The notes: generated from the letters alone by a model not told the origin. A stretch of 64,000 nt of DNA from Agapetus fuscipes (GCA_951799405.1 OX637353.1:9920001-9984000), one strand, 5' to 3'. Positions 1-9,362 are shown, numbered from the stretch's first letter. Program-made: numbers and translations.

Positions 1-847
1 GATAGAATCGGGAAGATTTTGAATAAACACAAGGTGAAGACCATCTTCAAACCTACCAAGCAACTGGCAGCCTGTCTACGCTCCGCCAAAGACCAGAGAG
101 ACATGCTCTCTAACCCTGGTGTATACAAAATACCATGTTCCTGCGGAAAAGTATACATAGGTACAACGCTACGCAGTGTGAAAACGCGCTTGAAAGAGCA
201 TAATAGGAACTGTCGGCTAGGACAGGTAGAAAAGTCGGCAGTTGCTGAACATGCACTGCAGGATGGCCATGACATACAGTTTGCCATGACGGAGGTTCTT
301 AACACAACGAGACACTTCTTTACTAGACTAAATCATGAAGCTATAGAAATTTTTAAACACAAAAACAACTTCAACAGGAAAGAAGAGACCTCAAGGATGG
401 ATAAAACATGGTACCCTGCACTTCGCCTTTGTTCAAAAAATCCGCCAAAATGCAACAGCACGCACAGAACCAATGAGAGCCCAACGGACACAGTACCCAA
501 TCAAGACGAAGTGATTCCGACGAGCACCAATCATGTTCCGTTGACGTCATCGCGGTCCAATAACGACGTTGAGGACGCGCATGCGCTGTTGGGATGCAGT
601 GGCGGCCCCTTCTTCCAGAACCATGACATAAACACAACAATAACCAACCCACAGGCCGTTGACAGTTCCGTGCTAAGGAAGTCAGAACGCCTGAAGAAAA
701 AAAAAAAAAAAAAAAAAAAAATACGCTGAGGAGGCCCATCGCAGATAATGGGCGAAACGTCCGGAAAAAAGTGTAACAAAAAAAGTGTAACAAACTTCCG
801 ATAGAACATGGCTACACAACCCGAGAAAAATTTTAAGATTGTGTCAA
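1..847 (+). mobile_element. Penelope-like element, 5'-truncated upstream tandem copy
   Basis: This is the 3' part of a Penelope-like element, lying head-to-tail with the full copy that follows. Bases 1-847 match 2758-3584 base for base by eye except for two A-run differences: 25 A at 697-721 against 6 A in the other copy, and 7 against 6 A near 779. The reading frame 19-729 encodes the end of the RT-linked region and the GIY-YIG endonuclease. The longer A-run adds 19 bases and so shifts the last codons, ending in a lysine run plus Ile-Arg. A truncated copy followed by a full copy is the usual PLE arrangement (pseudo-LTR). The left edge lies outside the window. Confidence 0.9.
726..761 (+). 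ncRNA. Hammerhead-like ribozyme core in PLE pseudo-LTR, left copy
   Basis: CTGAGGA (726-732), one extra G, stem II GCCCAT (734-739) with ATGGGC (748-753), then GAAA (754-757) and CGTC. The stretch ACGT is self-complementary, as in natural hammerheads that have a tiny stem III and work as dimers. Predicted cleavage is after C761. Stem I is weak (TACG/CGGA with one mismatch). Hammerhead motifs in PLE pseudo-LTRs are established knowledge. Natural hammerheads with an extra residue between A9 and stem II are also known in viroid-like RNAs. Activity here is inference. Confidence 0.65.
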
Positions 848-3486
848 GTGCCGGCCGTGAAAGCCTTAATGTACAATTGAATCACCTCTACGGGGAGGAA
901 TTTTCAAGATTTTCTCGACGACTCGAGACCCTACGCAAGAAAAAAGGACGTCTTCTGTCATCCTTGGCGTTCCTTCAACGGTGCAGAGATGAAAGGGTTA
1001 CTCCGAAATTTCTCCAGCAAAAAAGAACTCAAATTTCAAGAGCAGCTCACAGGATCTACGATAGAACGGAGGCTGCGCTGCTGAGAGACACCATCCACTG
1101 CACAAGAAAAGACTTGGCCTTAGTGGACGAAGAACTACTCAAACTACACTTCACTCTTACTTCTAACCTCAAAAAAGAACACTGGGATGTCCTGGATCGT
1201 ATCACATACCAATCTGCCAATACCATTAGAGAAGCAACCTCGAAAAGACAGAAGAAGAAGTTCGAAAACTTGGTATCACACAGGAACACGGGTGACGTCA
1301 CAAAAACAACATTGGATACCACCCGCACTGTGGTCAACTTATCACAACGCAAACTTTCACCTGCAGAGATTTCCTTACTGTCTAAAGGAGGTAATTTTGC
1401 CATCACACCTTCCAAACTACCCATTGAGGATATTGTTGCTAACGTAGAGGCTAGCATCCGCAAACTACCAACAGAATCAGCTGAAGAGGTGAGACGAGAG
1501 ACAGCGCGAATTCTTCAGTATGCGAAACCTCTAAAACCTAACATCAACAGAGAGGAAAAAGCTGCCATTAGGAGTCTAAACCAGGACAAAGACATCATTA
1601 TTCTCAATGCAGACAAAGGGAATTCCACAGTTATCATGGATACTAATGAATACAATAAAAAAGTAAAGGACCTCTTAGTACCAGCTACCTACCGTCTTCT
1701 TAACTATGACCCTACAGCCAGGATTCTGAAGAAAACCAATGCTTTGATTAAGGCGTCTTTGTTTGATGACTCGATCAAGCGGACCTTGACTAGATCTGAA
1801 GCACTTCCTCCACGGTTGTACGGTTTGCCAAAAATCCACAAGACTGGTACACCGCTACGACCTATCATAAGTACTATTGATTCTCCCACTTATACCATAG
1901 CCAAATATCTGACGTCAATGCTAAGCCCACATGTTGGACATACAAGTTCATTTGTCAAGGACTCGCACGATTTCGTAGAGAAATTAAAAGAACTACGAAT
2001 ACAACCAGGAGAGCTGCTAGTGAGTTTTGATATAGTCTCATTGTTCACAAATGTACCTGTAAATGAGACATTGGATTTAATACGAGAACTATTTGCTGAT
2101 GATATTGTTTTGTTGTTTCAAGAGGTGCTGAAAACCACATATTTCCAGTGGAATAACGAGTTCTATGAACAGATTGACGGTGTCCCCATGGGAAGCCCTC
2201 TCAGCCCACCGGTTGCCAATCTCTTTATGGAAAACTTTGAACGGAAGGCATTGGACACTGCCCCACTTAAGCCCAATGTCTGGTTTCGTTATGTGGACGA
2301 TACGTTCGTTATCTGGCCGCATGGAAAGGGAGCTCTGGATGTCTTTCTAAACCACCTGAACTCGTTACATCCCAATATAAAATTCACTGTAGAAATAGAA
2401 AAGGATAACAAAATCCCATTTCTGGATGTGTTGGTGACCAAAAAATCTGATGGAAAATTAGGACACACGGTGTACCGAAAACATACACACACGGATAGGT
2501 ACCTACAGTGCAGCTCGAATCATCATCCTGGACAAAAAAGGGGCATCCTCAGGACTCTCACCCAAAGAGCTGAGCGTATTTGTGAGCCTGCTCACTTACC
2601 AACTGAAAGACACCACCTCTTGAGAGTGCTTGAAGCCAATGGCTACAAGAGAAAGGACATTGTTAGAGCAGCCAGACCGGGTAAGAAAAAACATCACACT
2701 ACTACACCTTTACCCACTCTGGGCACTGCATACCTACCATACCTACACAAAGTCACTGATAGAATCGGGAAGATTTTGAATAAACACAAGGTGAAGACCA
2801 TCTTCAAACCTACCAAGCAACTGGCAGCCTGTCTACGCTCCGCCAAAGACCAGAGAGACATGCTCTCTAACCCTGGTGTATACAAAATACCATGTTCCTG
2901 CGGAAAAGTATACATAGGTACAACGCTACGCAGTGTGAAAACGCGCTTGAAAGAGCATAATAGGAACTGTCGGCTAGGACAGGTAGAAAAGTCGGCAGTT
3001 GCTGAACATGCACTGCAGGATGGCCATGACATACAGTTTGCCATGACGGAGGTTCTTAACACAACGAGACACTTCTTTACTAGACTAAATCATGAAGCTA
3101 TAGAAATTTTTAAACACAAAAACAACTTCAACAGGAAAGAAGAGACCTCAAGGATGGATAAAACATGGTACCCTGCACTTCGCCTTTGTTCAAAAAATCC
3201 GCCAAAATGCAACAGCACGCACAGAACCAATGAGAGCCCAACGGACACAGTACCCAATCAAGACGAAGTGATTCCGACGAGCACCAATCATGTTCCGTTG
3301 ACGTCATCGCGGTCCAATAACGACGTTGAGGACGCGCATGCGCTGTTGGGATGCAGTGGCGGCCCCTTCTTCCAGAACCATGACATAAACACAACAATAA
3401 CCAACCCACAGGCCGTTGACAGTTCCGTGCTAAGGAAGTCAGAACGCCTGAAGAAAAAATACGCTGAGGAGGCCCATCGCAGATAA
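808..3486 (+). CDS. Penelope-like element polyprotein: reverse transcriptase + GIY-YIG endonuclease
   Basis: An intact 892-residue ORF. The N-terminal about 200 residues are basic and coiled-coil-like. The RT region shows LPKIHK (340-345) with TPLRPIIST, motif A LVSFDIVSLFTNVP with catalytic Asp408, GVPMGSPLSPPVANLF, and the YVDD box (495-498; Asp497/498), then IPFLDVLV. The C-terminus carries the GIY-YIG nuclease: GVYKI (690-694), a CxC pair (Cys696, Cys698) and KVYIG (700-704), then an Arg-rich helix and AEHALQDGHD. RT plus GIY-YIG in this order defines canonical Penelope-like elements, which copy RNA at a nicked target in the nucleus. The ATG at 808 lies just 3' of the ribozyme core of the upstream unit. 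There is no internal stop or frameshift, so the copy may be active or recently active. The short spacing and near-identical tandem arms support youth. Confidence 0.95.
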   Translation: MATQPEKNFKIVSSAGRESLNVQLNHLYGEEFSRFSRRLETLRKKKGRLLSSLAFLQRCRDERVTPKFLQQKRTQISRAAHRIYDRTEAALLRDTIHCTRKDLALVDEELLKLHFTLTSNLKKEHWDVLDRITYQSANTIREATSKRQKKKFENLVSHRNTGDVTKTTLDTTRTVVNLSQRKLSPAEISLLSKGGNFAITPSKLPIEDIVANVEASIRKLPTESAEEVRRETARILQYAKPLKPNINREEKAAIRSLNQDKDIIILNADKGNSTVIMDTNEYNKKVKDLLVPATYRLLNYDPTARILKKTNALIKASLFDDSIKRTLTRSEALPPRLYGLPKIHKTGTPLRPIISTIDSPTYTIAKYLTSMLSPHVGHTSSFVKDSHDFVEKLKELRIQPGELLVSFDIVSLFTNVPVNETLDLIRELFADDIVLLFQEVLKTTYFQWNNEFYEQIDGVPMGSPLSPPVANLFMENFERKALDTAPLKPNVWFRYVDDTFVIWPHGKGALDVFLNHLNSLHPNIKFTVEIEKDNKIPFLDVLVTKKSDGKLGHTVYRKHTHTDRYLQCSSNHHPGQKRGILRTLTQRAERICEPAHLPTERHHLLRVLEANGYKRKDIVRAARPGKKKHHTTTPLPTLGTAYLPYLHKVTDRIGKILNKHKVKTIFKPTKQLAACLRSAKDQRDMLSNPGVYKIPCSCGKVYIGTTLRSVKTRLKEHNRNCRLGQVEKSAVAEHALQDGHDIQFAMTEVLNTTRHFFTRLNHEAIEIFKHKNNFNRKEETSRMDKTWYPALRLCSKNPPKCNSTHRTNESPTDTVPNQDEVIPTSTNHVPLTSSRSNNDVEDAHALLGCSGGPFFQNHDINTTITNPQAVDSSVLRKSERLKKKYAEEAHRR

Positions 3487-3584
3487 TGGGCGAAACGTCC
3501 GGAAAAAAGTGTAACAAAAAAGTGTAACAAACTTCCGATAGAACATGGCTACACAACCCGAGAAAAATTTTAAGATTGTGTCAA
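2758..3584 (+). repeat. PLE right-hand direct repeat (pseudo-LTR-like)
   Basis: The right-hand copy of the 1-847 direct repeat. It includes the end of the ORF, the ribozyme core and about 60 bp of the start of the next unit (through the start-codon region at 3545), and stops abruptly at GTGTCAA (3578-3584), where flanking AT-rich DNA begins. Two short copies of AAAAAAGTGTAAC lie between the ribozyme core and the ATG context in both arms. Confidence 0.85.
3464..3499 (+). ncRNA. Hammerhead-like ribozyme core in PLE, right copy, overlapping the ORF end
   Basis: Same core as at 726-761: CTGAGGA (3464-3470), extra G, GCCCAT/ATGGGC stem (3472-3477 with 3486-3491), GAAA (3492-3495), CGTC. It overlaps the last seven codons and the TAA stop (3484-3486) of the PLE ORF, so the same bases serve protein and proposed RNA fold. 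Predicted cleavage after C3499 would leave a 5' end about 45 bases ahead of the next unit's ATG. Confidence 0.65.
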
Positions 3585-4000
3585 TAAAATGAAAATTTTG
3601 CACTTACAGCTCCTAAATATGGCTCCATTCATTAATGGCATTTTTTTCTATTTTTTTTTAAACTTCTCTCTCAGAATATTCAAAGTTATTTTTTAAGACG
3701 AGTCACCGTCTATCTAAGTCTAGCCCAGGTCCTTGGAGACACGTAATGAAATTAAAATTAGTCTTAAGAGGTGGAGCTAGGAGCCCGAGGTGAATTACAC
3801 AGATTTAGATGTTACTCATTCATACTGTAGCTTCATTCATAAACATAATTTTCTAGGGCTGGTTTACATGCGAGAGCATGTCACATCTAAATGTGTAACA
3901 GATTTATTGGTGGGTTAACAATAAAAATTATCGTTGTATGTAAAATGTTATGGATTTGTGTGTAGTCTGCTATAAGATATTATGAATAAGTATTTATTTA
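3585..4000. other. AT-rich flank, nothing recognised
   Basis: The sequence just 3' of the PLE is A/T-rich, with no long ORF, no tRNA box and no clear repeat that I could match elsewhere in the window. Confidence 0.5.
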
Positions 4001-4410
4001 ATCCATAATCTAAGTTGAAAATACATAAAATCGAACATTTACTATTTAATTTAATGCAAGCAGACGAGTGTAAGTTCACGCTTACAAATGCTTCTTAATC
4101 TGTACTCTATGATCTTGGATGCTTATATTTATAAACATGTTAGGCTTATTTTTAAAGTAAATAATAAACATAAACTAAACCTTACTTACTAATTTCTGTC
4201 GTCTCTCCCTAAAACCCAGGTGACATTGGTAGAATTTAGCCAAGTTTTTACAACGCGGAGATCAGCCGCATACCAACCATTAATAAAAACCCTAATCACA
4301 AATGTACATAAGCTCTACAATTTTTGCCGACCTTCCCTGAAACAGGGATTACATTTCAAAGTAAACCAATTTTAACTGTATGGGAGATCAGTTTCATACC
4401 AACCACGCTT
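4001..4410 (-). repeat. F1 repeat, degraded minus copies
   Basis: Two decayed copies of the dispersed family F1. The minus-strand order is kept: (TAATC)-type end and AAGTTG, then AAGCAGACGAGTGTAAG, ACGCTTACAAATGC, then CCTGAAACAGGGATTACA and CATACCAACC at the start end. The second partial copy begins about 4270. F1 is defined from the better copies at 9862 and 30135. Confidence 0.6.
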
Positions 4411-5319
4411 AGATTTGCGGAGGATGGGATGTCCAACTTGGTCAAGCTGCACGGTTAGACACGCACTAATTTTGGGGACCATGTTTTCCGCGTTGCTGAC
4501 CTTATGTAGTAAAAATAGGCTACCACCTAATGAGAAGAAGGTTAAAACTGCTGGTGACTTAAAAGAAGAAATAAAAAAAACTTTTGCGAATATGTAGGTA
4601 GTTTCAAAGGCATCAGTTGTCTCATTCAAATGAATCTATTTTATTTTTTTGTTCGACAATATTTGTTAGACAAATGACTTAACTTAACAATAACAAAAAG
4701 CTGATATGTAGGTACGTATTTTTTTATGTATTTCAATTATTTATTACTTAGTGCTTACATAGACCTGTTATTGCAAACACAGTATAATTTATATGCTTTT
4801 AGTAAAAGAAAATGACTAGCTTTATTTTCGCAAAACTTTATAATCGCAAACAAGAATAATAGATGTTTATTTCTGCAACTGAAAAAACAATGAATACAAA
4901 GAATAAATCACTTGAATTTCAATCTCTCTGTATAATATAAATAATACAAAGCTGTGTGCTTTACTAGAACAACTTCTCAATTAATTTCAATGGATGGAAG
5001 GCAGATTTTTAGTTCAACTCAAAGGCTATAGCTAATGGCTGGAACTAATTCCATTAAATATTTGTCAAAAATGAAATACTTAATCTCGAGATCAAGGCTT
5101 CGACTGGACGTTTCTCAATTTGACCTTATTATCATCTAAGCACCGTGAAATTTGTTTTTATTTGATGTTAACGAACCCCTCTGAAAACCTTGTTAAGTTT
5201 CGTCATCCGAAATAAACAAAAAATATGAATGGGTTTTGTTTTTCAAATGAATGTAAGAGATACTGTAAGATTAAGTCTTTTGGTTTTTTCGCATACCTTA
5301 GAAATAAAAAGTTACAAAC
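4411..5319. other. AT-rich DNA, nothing recognised
   Basis: No ORF of note, no RNA gene and no repeat that I could pair with another part of the window. Confidence 0.45.
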
Positions 5320-5583
5320 CATTTTTTTTTTTAATAGATTTGTGAAGAGGAATTCAATTCACCAACTTATTCTGCCTGGCCAGAAACAGGTATTAATATC
5401 ATCAATTGATAATTAATTATTGTTTATTTTAATGAATTATTAACTAATAATTACCCAATTACATCTGTTGAACCTGAGTCCAAGTTATGGTCAAATGACC
5501 CGAGCGGGGATCGAACCAACGTTATTTTATTCCATATGCGCTAGAAAAATCAGCCCACTTGGCCCTCTCGGCCATAACATCGA
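5320..5583 (-). mobile_element. F2 SINE (tRNA-derived), minus copy
   Basis: Read on the minus strand this starts with a tRNA-like head. Box A is close to TGGCCGAGAGGG, and box B is GGTTCGATCCC at the GGGGATCGAACC site near 5515. A body follows (GACTCAGGTTCAACAGATG), ending in CCAGGCAGAATAAGTTGG and CTCTTCACAAATCT beside an A-run (T-run on plus). The RNA-polymerase-III boxes and A-rich end make this a tRNA-headed SINE of about 260 bp. Relatives lie at 7588, 18645, 21451, 43978 and 49437. Confidence 0.75.
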
Positions 5584-5992
5584 CAATCATATTATTTTCA
5601 ACATGAATTAATTTTCATTAAGATCCATTAACCATATACTTAAATAATCAAGATTAGTTCATGGGATGCCACTTAGGCCTTTACCGTGTTAGTTTCCCGT
5701 TTCTTTTTACATCCTATGCCGTTGACCAAGAAGTTTTATTTTGGTTGCGGATTATTTATTTATAAGGTCAAGAGATTGTCCTACAAAAGCTCAACGCATA
5801 AAGTGCAAAATCTTACGCGTTCTTCCCGTAGGGGTGTCGCATATGTCGAATGTACCTATTTATTTTTACAGGTTAGGGGGCCGGCTTAACGTCAACTACT
5901 TCAGTTGAAGTGGGGAAATGAGTGCCAGCACCCCAGCTTGCTTATAGTCATTTATTGTCAAGGCTTAATAAACATCCGGTATTTTATTATGG

Positions 5993-6165
5993 CAATTATA
6001 TAATTTATTTATTTTTAAAACTGAACAATTTTAAAACTTAATTTAAATCGGATATTTAACGAACCGTTCGGTGAGAACTTACATTATTCTCTACGTTTCG
6101 TCAGCAACGTAGCCGACGTCTTCAGGAGAACATCCAAACGACCGTAATTCTAACTTAAACCTAAC
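5993..6165 (-). mobile_element. 173-bp non-autonomous element with hammerhead, 13-bp TSD
   Basis: The flanking direct repeats TATTTTATTATGG at 5980-5992 and 6166-6178 are identical and form one continuous F4 sequence when the insert is removed, so this is a target-site duplication. Read on the minus strand the insert begins TAGGTTTAAGTTAGAATTAC, carries a hammerhead fold about 35 bases in, and ends in an A/T-rich tail (AAAAATAAATAAATTATATA). It has no ORF and no tRNA boxes. A TSD of this length plus an A-rich end suggests RT-mediated insertion. Related cores occur at 37784-37817 and 62131-62163. I know of metazoan retrozymes as the nearest concept; assignment is inference. Confidence 0.75.
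6085..6132 (-). ncRNA. Hammerhead ribozyme candidate, all three stems visible
   Basis: On the minus strand: stem I arm TGTTCTC (6132-6126), CTGAAGA (6125-6119), one extra C (6118), stem II GTCGGC (6117-6112) with GCTGAC (6105-6100) around a 6-base loop, GAAAC GTA (6099-6092), then stem I arm GAGAATA (6091-6085). Stem I gives 7 pairs (one G-U) and stem II 6 pairs (one G-U). ACGT is self-complementary, so stem III would be minimal or formed between two molecules. The cleavage triplet is GUA (fits NUH), with the cut predicted between 6092 and 6091. All core residues except the extra base match the hammerhead consensus. Self-cleavage is untested. Confidence 0.75.
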
Positions 6166-6330
6166 TATTTTATTATGGGTTTAAAATGAACACCAAAACG
6201 GGAAATTATTTTGGCACTCTCGGTGGGATTCAAACCCGAGGTCTTGGCATGGAGTGCAAGTACAACTGAACTATCGTATCGAATATAAGTACAACTGAAC
6301 AAGTACCAACTGAACTATCGATCAGACTTT

Positions 6331-6908
6331 TTTTTATATACCTACTCGTCTACAAATCAATATTATTTTTGCGTTCTACCGTAAATATTTTTCAAATAAC
6401 GTCACAGAGCTCAATAAAAAATATTTTTAAACGATGTGTTTTTTCTGATTTGCTCTGATTATTTATTTAACCTAGATTTCATTAAATAATAATCTGTTTC
6501 TCTGATTTTTTTTCTCAGTAAACTTAATTTAAAAAAAAAATAACAGAAAACATCGTATCGAATCAAATATTCCATTTGTACCAACAGTTAAAAATAAAAT
6601 AAAAATGAAACGGTAAATATTTAGAAAAGAGATAATCTAATCCGAAAGGCACGCGCATCACAGTAAACAAGCCGCTTTTTAAAACCTAACCTTCCGGGTG
6701 TATCTTTCAGTGAGAGCTCTTTTCCATTTATCCGTTTAAATACTGTTACGAATGTGTGATTGTGTGTCTGCGTGTTTTTACTTGTGTGATGTAAGTTTTT
6801 AAATAATTGTACTTGTATTTGTACGATGGTGCGAGTGCAACTCGCAATGGATTCTTGCAAGATCTCGTATGTTGCAGTTCCCAATGTTTAAGAACCATCT
6901 TTATGCCA
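6331..6908. other. AT-rich DNA, nothing recognised
   Basis: Contains T- and A-runs and a short open frame on the minus strand near 6621-6884 that I do not recognise and consider chance. Confidence 0.45.
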
Positions 6909-6983
6909 TGAAGACATTGGCAAACTGAAACATATTTTTTACAGTATGAGTAGTCAGCATCATACCAACCTATAAGTCAAGAA
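6909..6983 (-). repeat. F1 repeat, short minus fragment (start end)
   Basis: Carries GACATTGGCAAACTGAA, then TTTTTTACAGTATGAGTAG, CATACCAACCTATAAGTCAAG. This is the start end of F1 in reverse orientation. Confidence 0.7.
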
Positions 6984-7304
6984 ATTTAGAATTTTTAAAA
7001 TGGTCATTGTTAAGATTTCAAATAAAAAAGATAATAATTTTATTGTTGCAACCCTTTTCATTTCTGTAAGTATTCGCCTCTAGTATACATAAACCTTATA
7101 TTTTACAGTAATTTCGTTAACATGTCACAGACCTTGTTCGTAGTACTATCAGAATTTTAGTATGAAGTAAGTGTATCTCACAACCCGTATAAAACTTAGT
7201 GTTGAATTATTATTCAGCGTGAAATAAGATAAGCGACCCTTGAGAGTGAATTAGTGTTGAAGTAAACATACCAACGTTGGAAACCTTATATTCAGCAAAA
7301 CCGT

Positions 7305-7585
7305 TGCAAAGCAACCAATCTACACATATAGTGTAACTTCTTGCCGCGCTATCCCCAAAGGGTTTCGCATGTGGCGAGTGAAATCTATTTACTTTTACAG
7401 GTAAGGGGGCCGGTCTTGAGCCAACCACCTCAGTTGAAGTGGGGGTTTCCCAGCTCCCAAGGGGGCTGGTACTCGCTCGTGAAGGCTGAGTAAACTTTGT
7501 TGAGATTCACACACCCTCGGTGAGATTCGACCCCGGGCTCACGGCATGGAAAGCAAGCACTCTACCAACCGAGCTACGACCGGAC
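7305..7585 (-). mobile_element. F4 SINE, near-complete minus copy
   Basis: Order on the minus strand: tRNA-like head with box A TAGCTCGGTTGG (TCCGGTCGTAGCTCGG near 7585-7570), GGGTCGAATCTCACCGAGGG as box B region, a spacer, GCCTTCACGAGCGAGTACC, then CTTCAACTGAGGTGG, CCCCCTTACCTGTAAAA, ATGCGAAACCC and the tail GTTACACTATATGTGTAG. It abuts an F2 copy with the same orientation at 7588. The head points to pol III transcription; the body is non-coding. Confidence 0.8.
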
Positions 7586-7587
7586 AT

Positions 7588-7830
7588 TTGTGAAGAGGAT
7601 TTAATTATTTAACTATTTTGTCTGTCCAGAAACAGGTAATAACATTATCAATCTAAATATTGTTATTGGTTATTTTTAGTGAAATCTTAATTAATAATTT
7701 CCCAATAACTGTTGAACTGGGGTCAAAGTTATTATCGATAGGACACGTCGCAGGCGGGGTTCGAACTTGCGCTTGTCTCAATAACACAAATTCGAGTAGG
7801 TACTAACGCTTCATCCACTCGATCATACCA
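7588..7830 (-). mobile_element. F2 SINE, diverged minus copy
   Basis: Starts TTTGTGAAGAGGATTTAATT and CCAGAAACAGGTAATAAC on plus, then GTTGAACTGGGGTCAAAGTT and a GGGGTTCGAACTTGC box B region. It is more diverged than the 5320 copy in the tRNA-like part. It abuts F4 with only two bases between them, so one SINE probably inserted next to the other. Confidence 0.7.
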
Positions 7831-8250
7831 GCAACGTGTTTTTTGTGTTGCTTTTTATGTAAAATTGAATTTAAATATTTTTAATCAACATAAAAAAAAC
7901 ATCGAAAAGTTTTGTTTTTTTTGAACTGCGAAAAAGTAAAATGAGTTTTAATGAGTATAATAAAACATTGTATCGAAGCGAGATGAGTCCAAAATTAGAT
8001 CACGTTTTTAAAGGGTGCTTAATGGCTGTGAAGGAATTTAATCTTACGTTAAAACCAATACCCCAAATATAATACCTAACGTTTCAACTCAACAAGAGCG
8101 TTGTACCAAAAATATATGAAAACTAAAAATGTATAGGGCTTGGATTTTGTAAGCACACCTAGCGGCAGAATTACAGGAATCTTTTTTAGATTTCTACCAA
8201 TACAACTGAATTTTACGCACCATTGTGTGCCCAGCTCTAACAGGAAAATC
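7831..8250. other. AT-rich DNA, nothing recognised
   Basis: No gene or clear repeat seen. Confidence 0.4.
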
Positions 8251-8254
8251 TCAA

Positions 8255-8360
8255 AAGGAGCCTAATTTCTGGCATTTAAATTAAAAAAAGAATCCAGCAG
8301 AAAACGTAACAATGGCTTTGTACAACATTTTTCAAGGTTGTTTCTATGCAAAAATGAAGC
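8255..8360 (-). repeat. Unknown dispersed repeat, partner of 11379-11492
   Basis: The reverse complement of about 100 bases here (CTTCATTTTTGCATAGAAAC, TGAAAAATGTTGTACAAAGC, GTTACGTTTTCTGCTGGATT) matches 11379-11492 almost perfectly. Neither copy has an ORF with recognisable homology. It may be the two ends of one inverted structure 3 kb apart, or two copies of a dispersed family. Confidence 0.7.
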
Positions 8361-9014
8361 AGTTTTTTGACGCGGTCGTTGTGTCAACTTGTCATAGCAC
8401 TGCTTCCAACCCTCACTGTCGATGACACTTCTAACGCATTGTTATCTTTTTCTACCAAACTCATACGAACGTAAGCCATAAACGTTACCTTTCTGCTATC
8501 TATCTCTCTCATACTACTTCCGATACGTCCATCCTCCTTCCACACGATAATTAAAAAGTGGCATTCAATGAAATTTAAACCTTATTCTAGTTTCCAAATA
8601 CTTTTTTTTACATAATGTTTTAACGTTTTGTATGATACTTAGGGTGCGGAGAAATTTATAATGGTCTGCAGTTTGTGAACATTGGAATTTTCAAAAATAT
8701 ATATTTTCTCTCTGTCATTTAAAGATCTCCCAACATGATAGGGCGTTGCTGAGACCTTTCGGCTTTACCAAATACCTACTCAGAAGGTTGTTCGTTCGAG
8801 AAAAGCAAACATGTGGGTTGGGGAAAAGAAACAGGCACTGCTAATGTCTCAGGACGTACGTGTTTAATATTGAAAATGCATTATATACTCTTATATTTCG
8901 AACATATTTATGAATTATTAAGAAGAAAACAAATTATTAATTAATGAGGCATTCACTTTGTAACCTTTCATTTTTTAAATGTTAAAATTAAAAATCAAAC
9001 ACAATTTATATAGA
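8361..9014. other. AT-rich DNA, nothing recognised
   Basis: No supported feature; includes a mixed-composition stretch around 8400-8530 without ORF. Confidence 0.4.
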
Positions 9015-9280
9015 TTTTGTATGGTTTGTGTATTAACACTGTGAAAATTCATATTCAATAATTTATTTAGTTTAAGGGTTTAAAACCAAACACTGTTCTA
9101 TATTTTTTACTTTTATAATGTTTATTTTTAAATTTTACAAATCTTAGATCATCGTCAGGTATAATAAAAAAAAATTGTATACCTGACGATGATCTAAGAT
9201 CGAAAACGTTTGTAAAATTTAAAAATAAAAATTATAAAAGTGAAAACAGTGTTTGGTTGTTAACCCTTTAACTAAATAAA
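9015..9280. mobile_element. F7 fold-back element with hammerhead-like core
   Basis: Near-perfect inverted repeat. The left arm is about 9071-9169 and the right arm about 9178-9275, with a short A-rich loop. The arms contain AACACTGTTTT-type ends, TAAATTTTACAAA and the ribozyme-like motif. The upstream lead-in TTTGTGTATTAACACTGTGA is shared with copies at about 34630 and 51200. No ORF. The left arm has lost the CGAAAACG part of the core; the right arm keeps it. Confidence 0.7.
9180..9214 (+). ncRNA. Hammerhead-like core in F7
   Basis: TAC (9180-9182), CTGACGA (9183-9189), extra T, GATC/GATC stem with TAA loop (9191-9201), GAA then AACGTT as a self-complementary stem III, T9211 as cleavage residue, GTA (9212-9214) pairing with TAC. 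Stem I is only 3 bp and stem II 4 bp, so this may need tertiary contacts or dimers to fold. Confidence 0.5.
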
Positions 9281-9319
9281 CTAGTTATATATGGTTACGG
9301 GGCGAGTAAAATTTATTAA

Positions 9320-9362
9320 TGTACGACCGGTTTCGGAAACAACGTTTCCATCGTCAGGTACA
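9320..9362 (-). ncRNA. Hammerhead ribozyme candidate, three stems
   Basis: On the minus strand: stem I arm TGTAC (9362-9358), CTGACGA (9357-9351), extra T (9350), stem II GGAAAC/GTTTCC (9349-9344 with 9340-9335) closed by a 3-base loop, GAAACCGGTC (9334-9325) in which ACCGGT is self-complementary, then GTACA (9324-9320) closing stem I with 5 pairs. Cleavage is predicted after the GUC at 9325. The host repeat is not delimited. Confidence 0.65.

Larger units (their letters stand above)
5810..6290 (-). mobile_element. F4 SINE (tRNA-derived), minus copy split by a ribozyme-bearing insert
   Basis: The 3' half lies at 5810-5992 (CTTCAGTTGAAGTGGGG, TTTTTACAGGTTAGGGGGCC). The tRNA-like head lies at 6166-6290 (CTCGGTGGGATTCAAACCC = box B side, then a box A remnant near 6290). 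The two halves are separated by 173 bp flanked by a 13-bp direct repeat, so the SINE was here first and was hit later. The best F4 copy for comparison is 41327-41667. Confidence 0.75.

Noticed and set aside
371..809. Minus-strand open frames opposite the PLE
   Set aside because: Antisense shadows of the PLE coding sequence; no domain.
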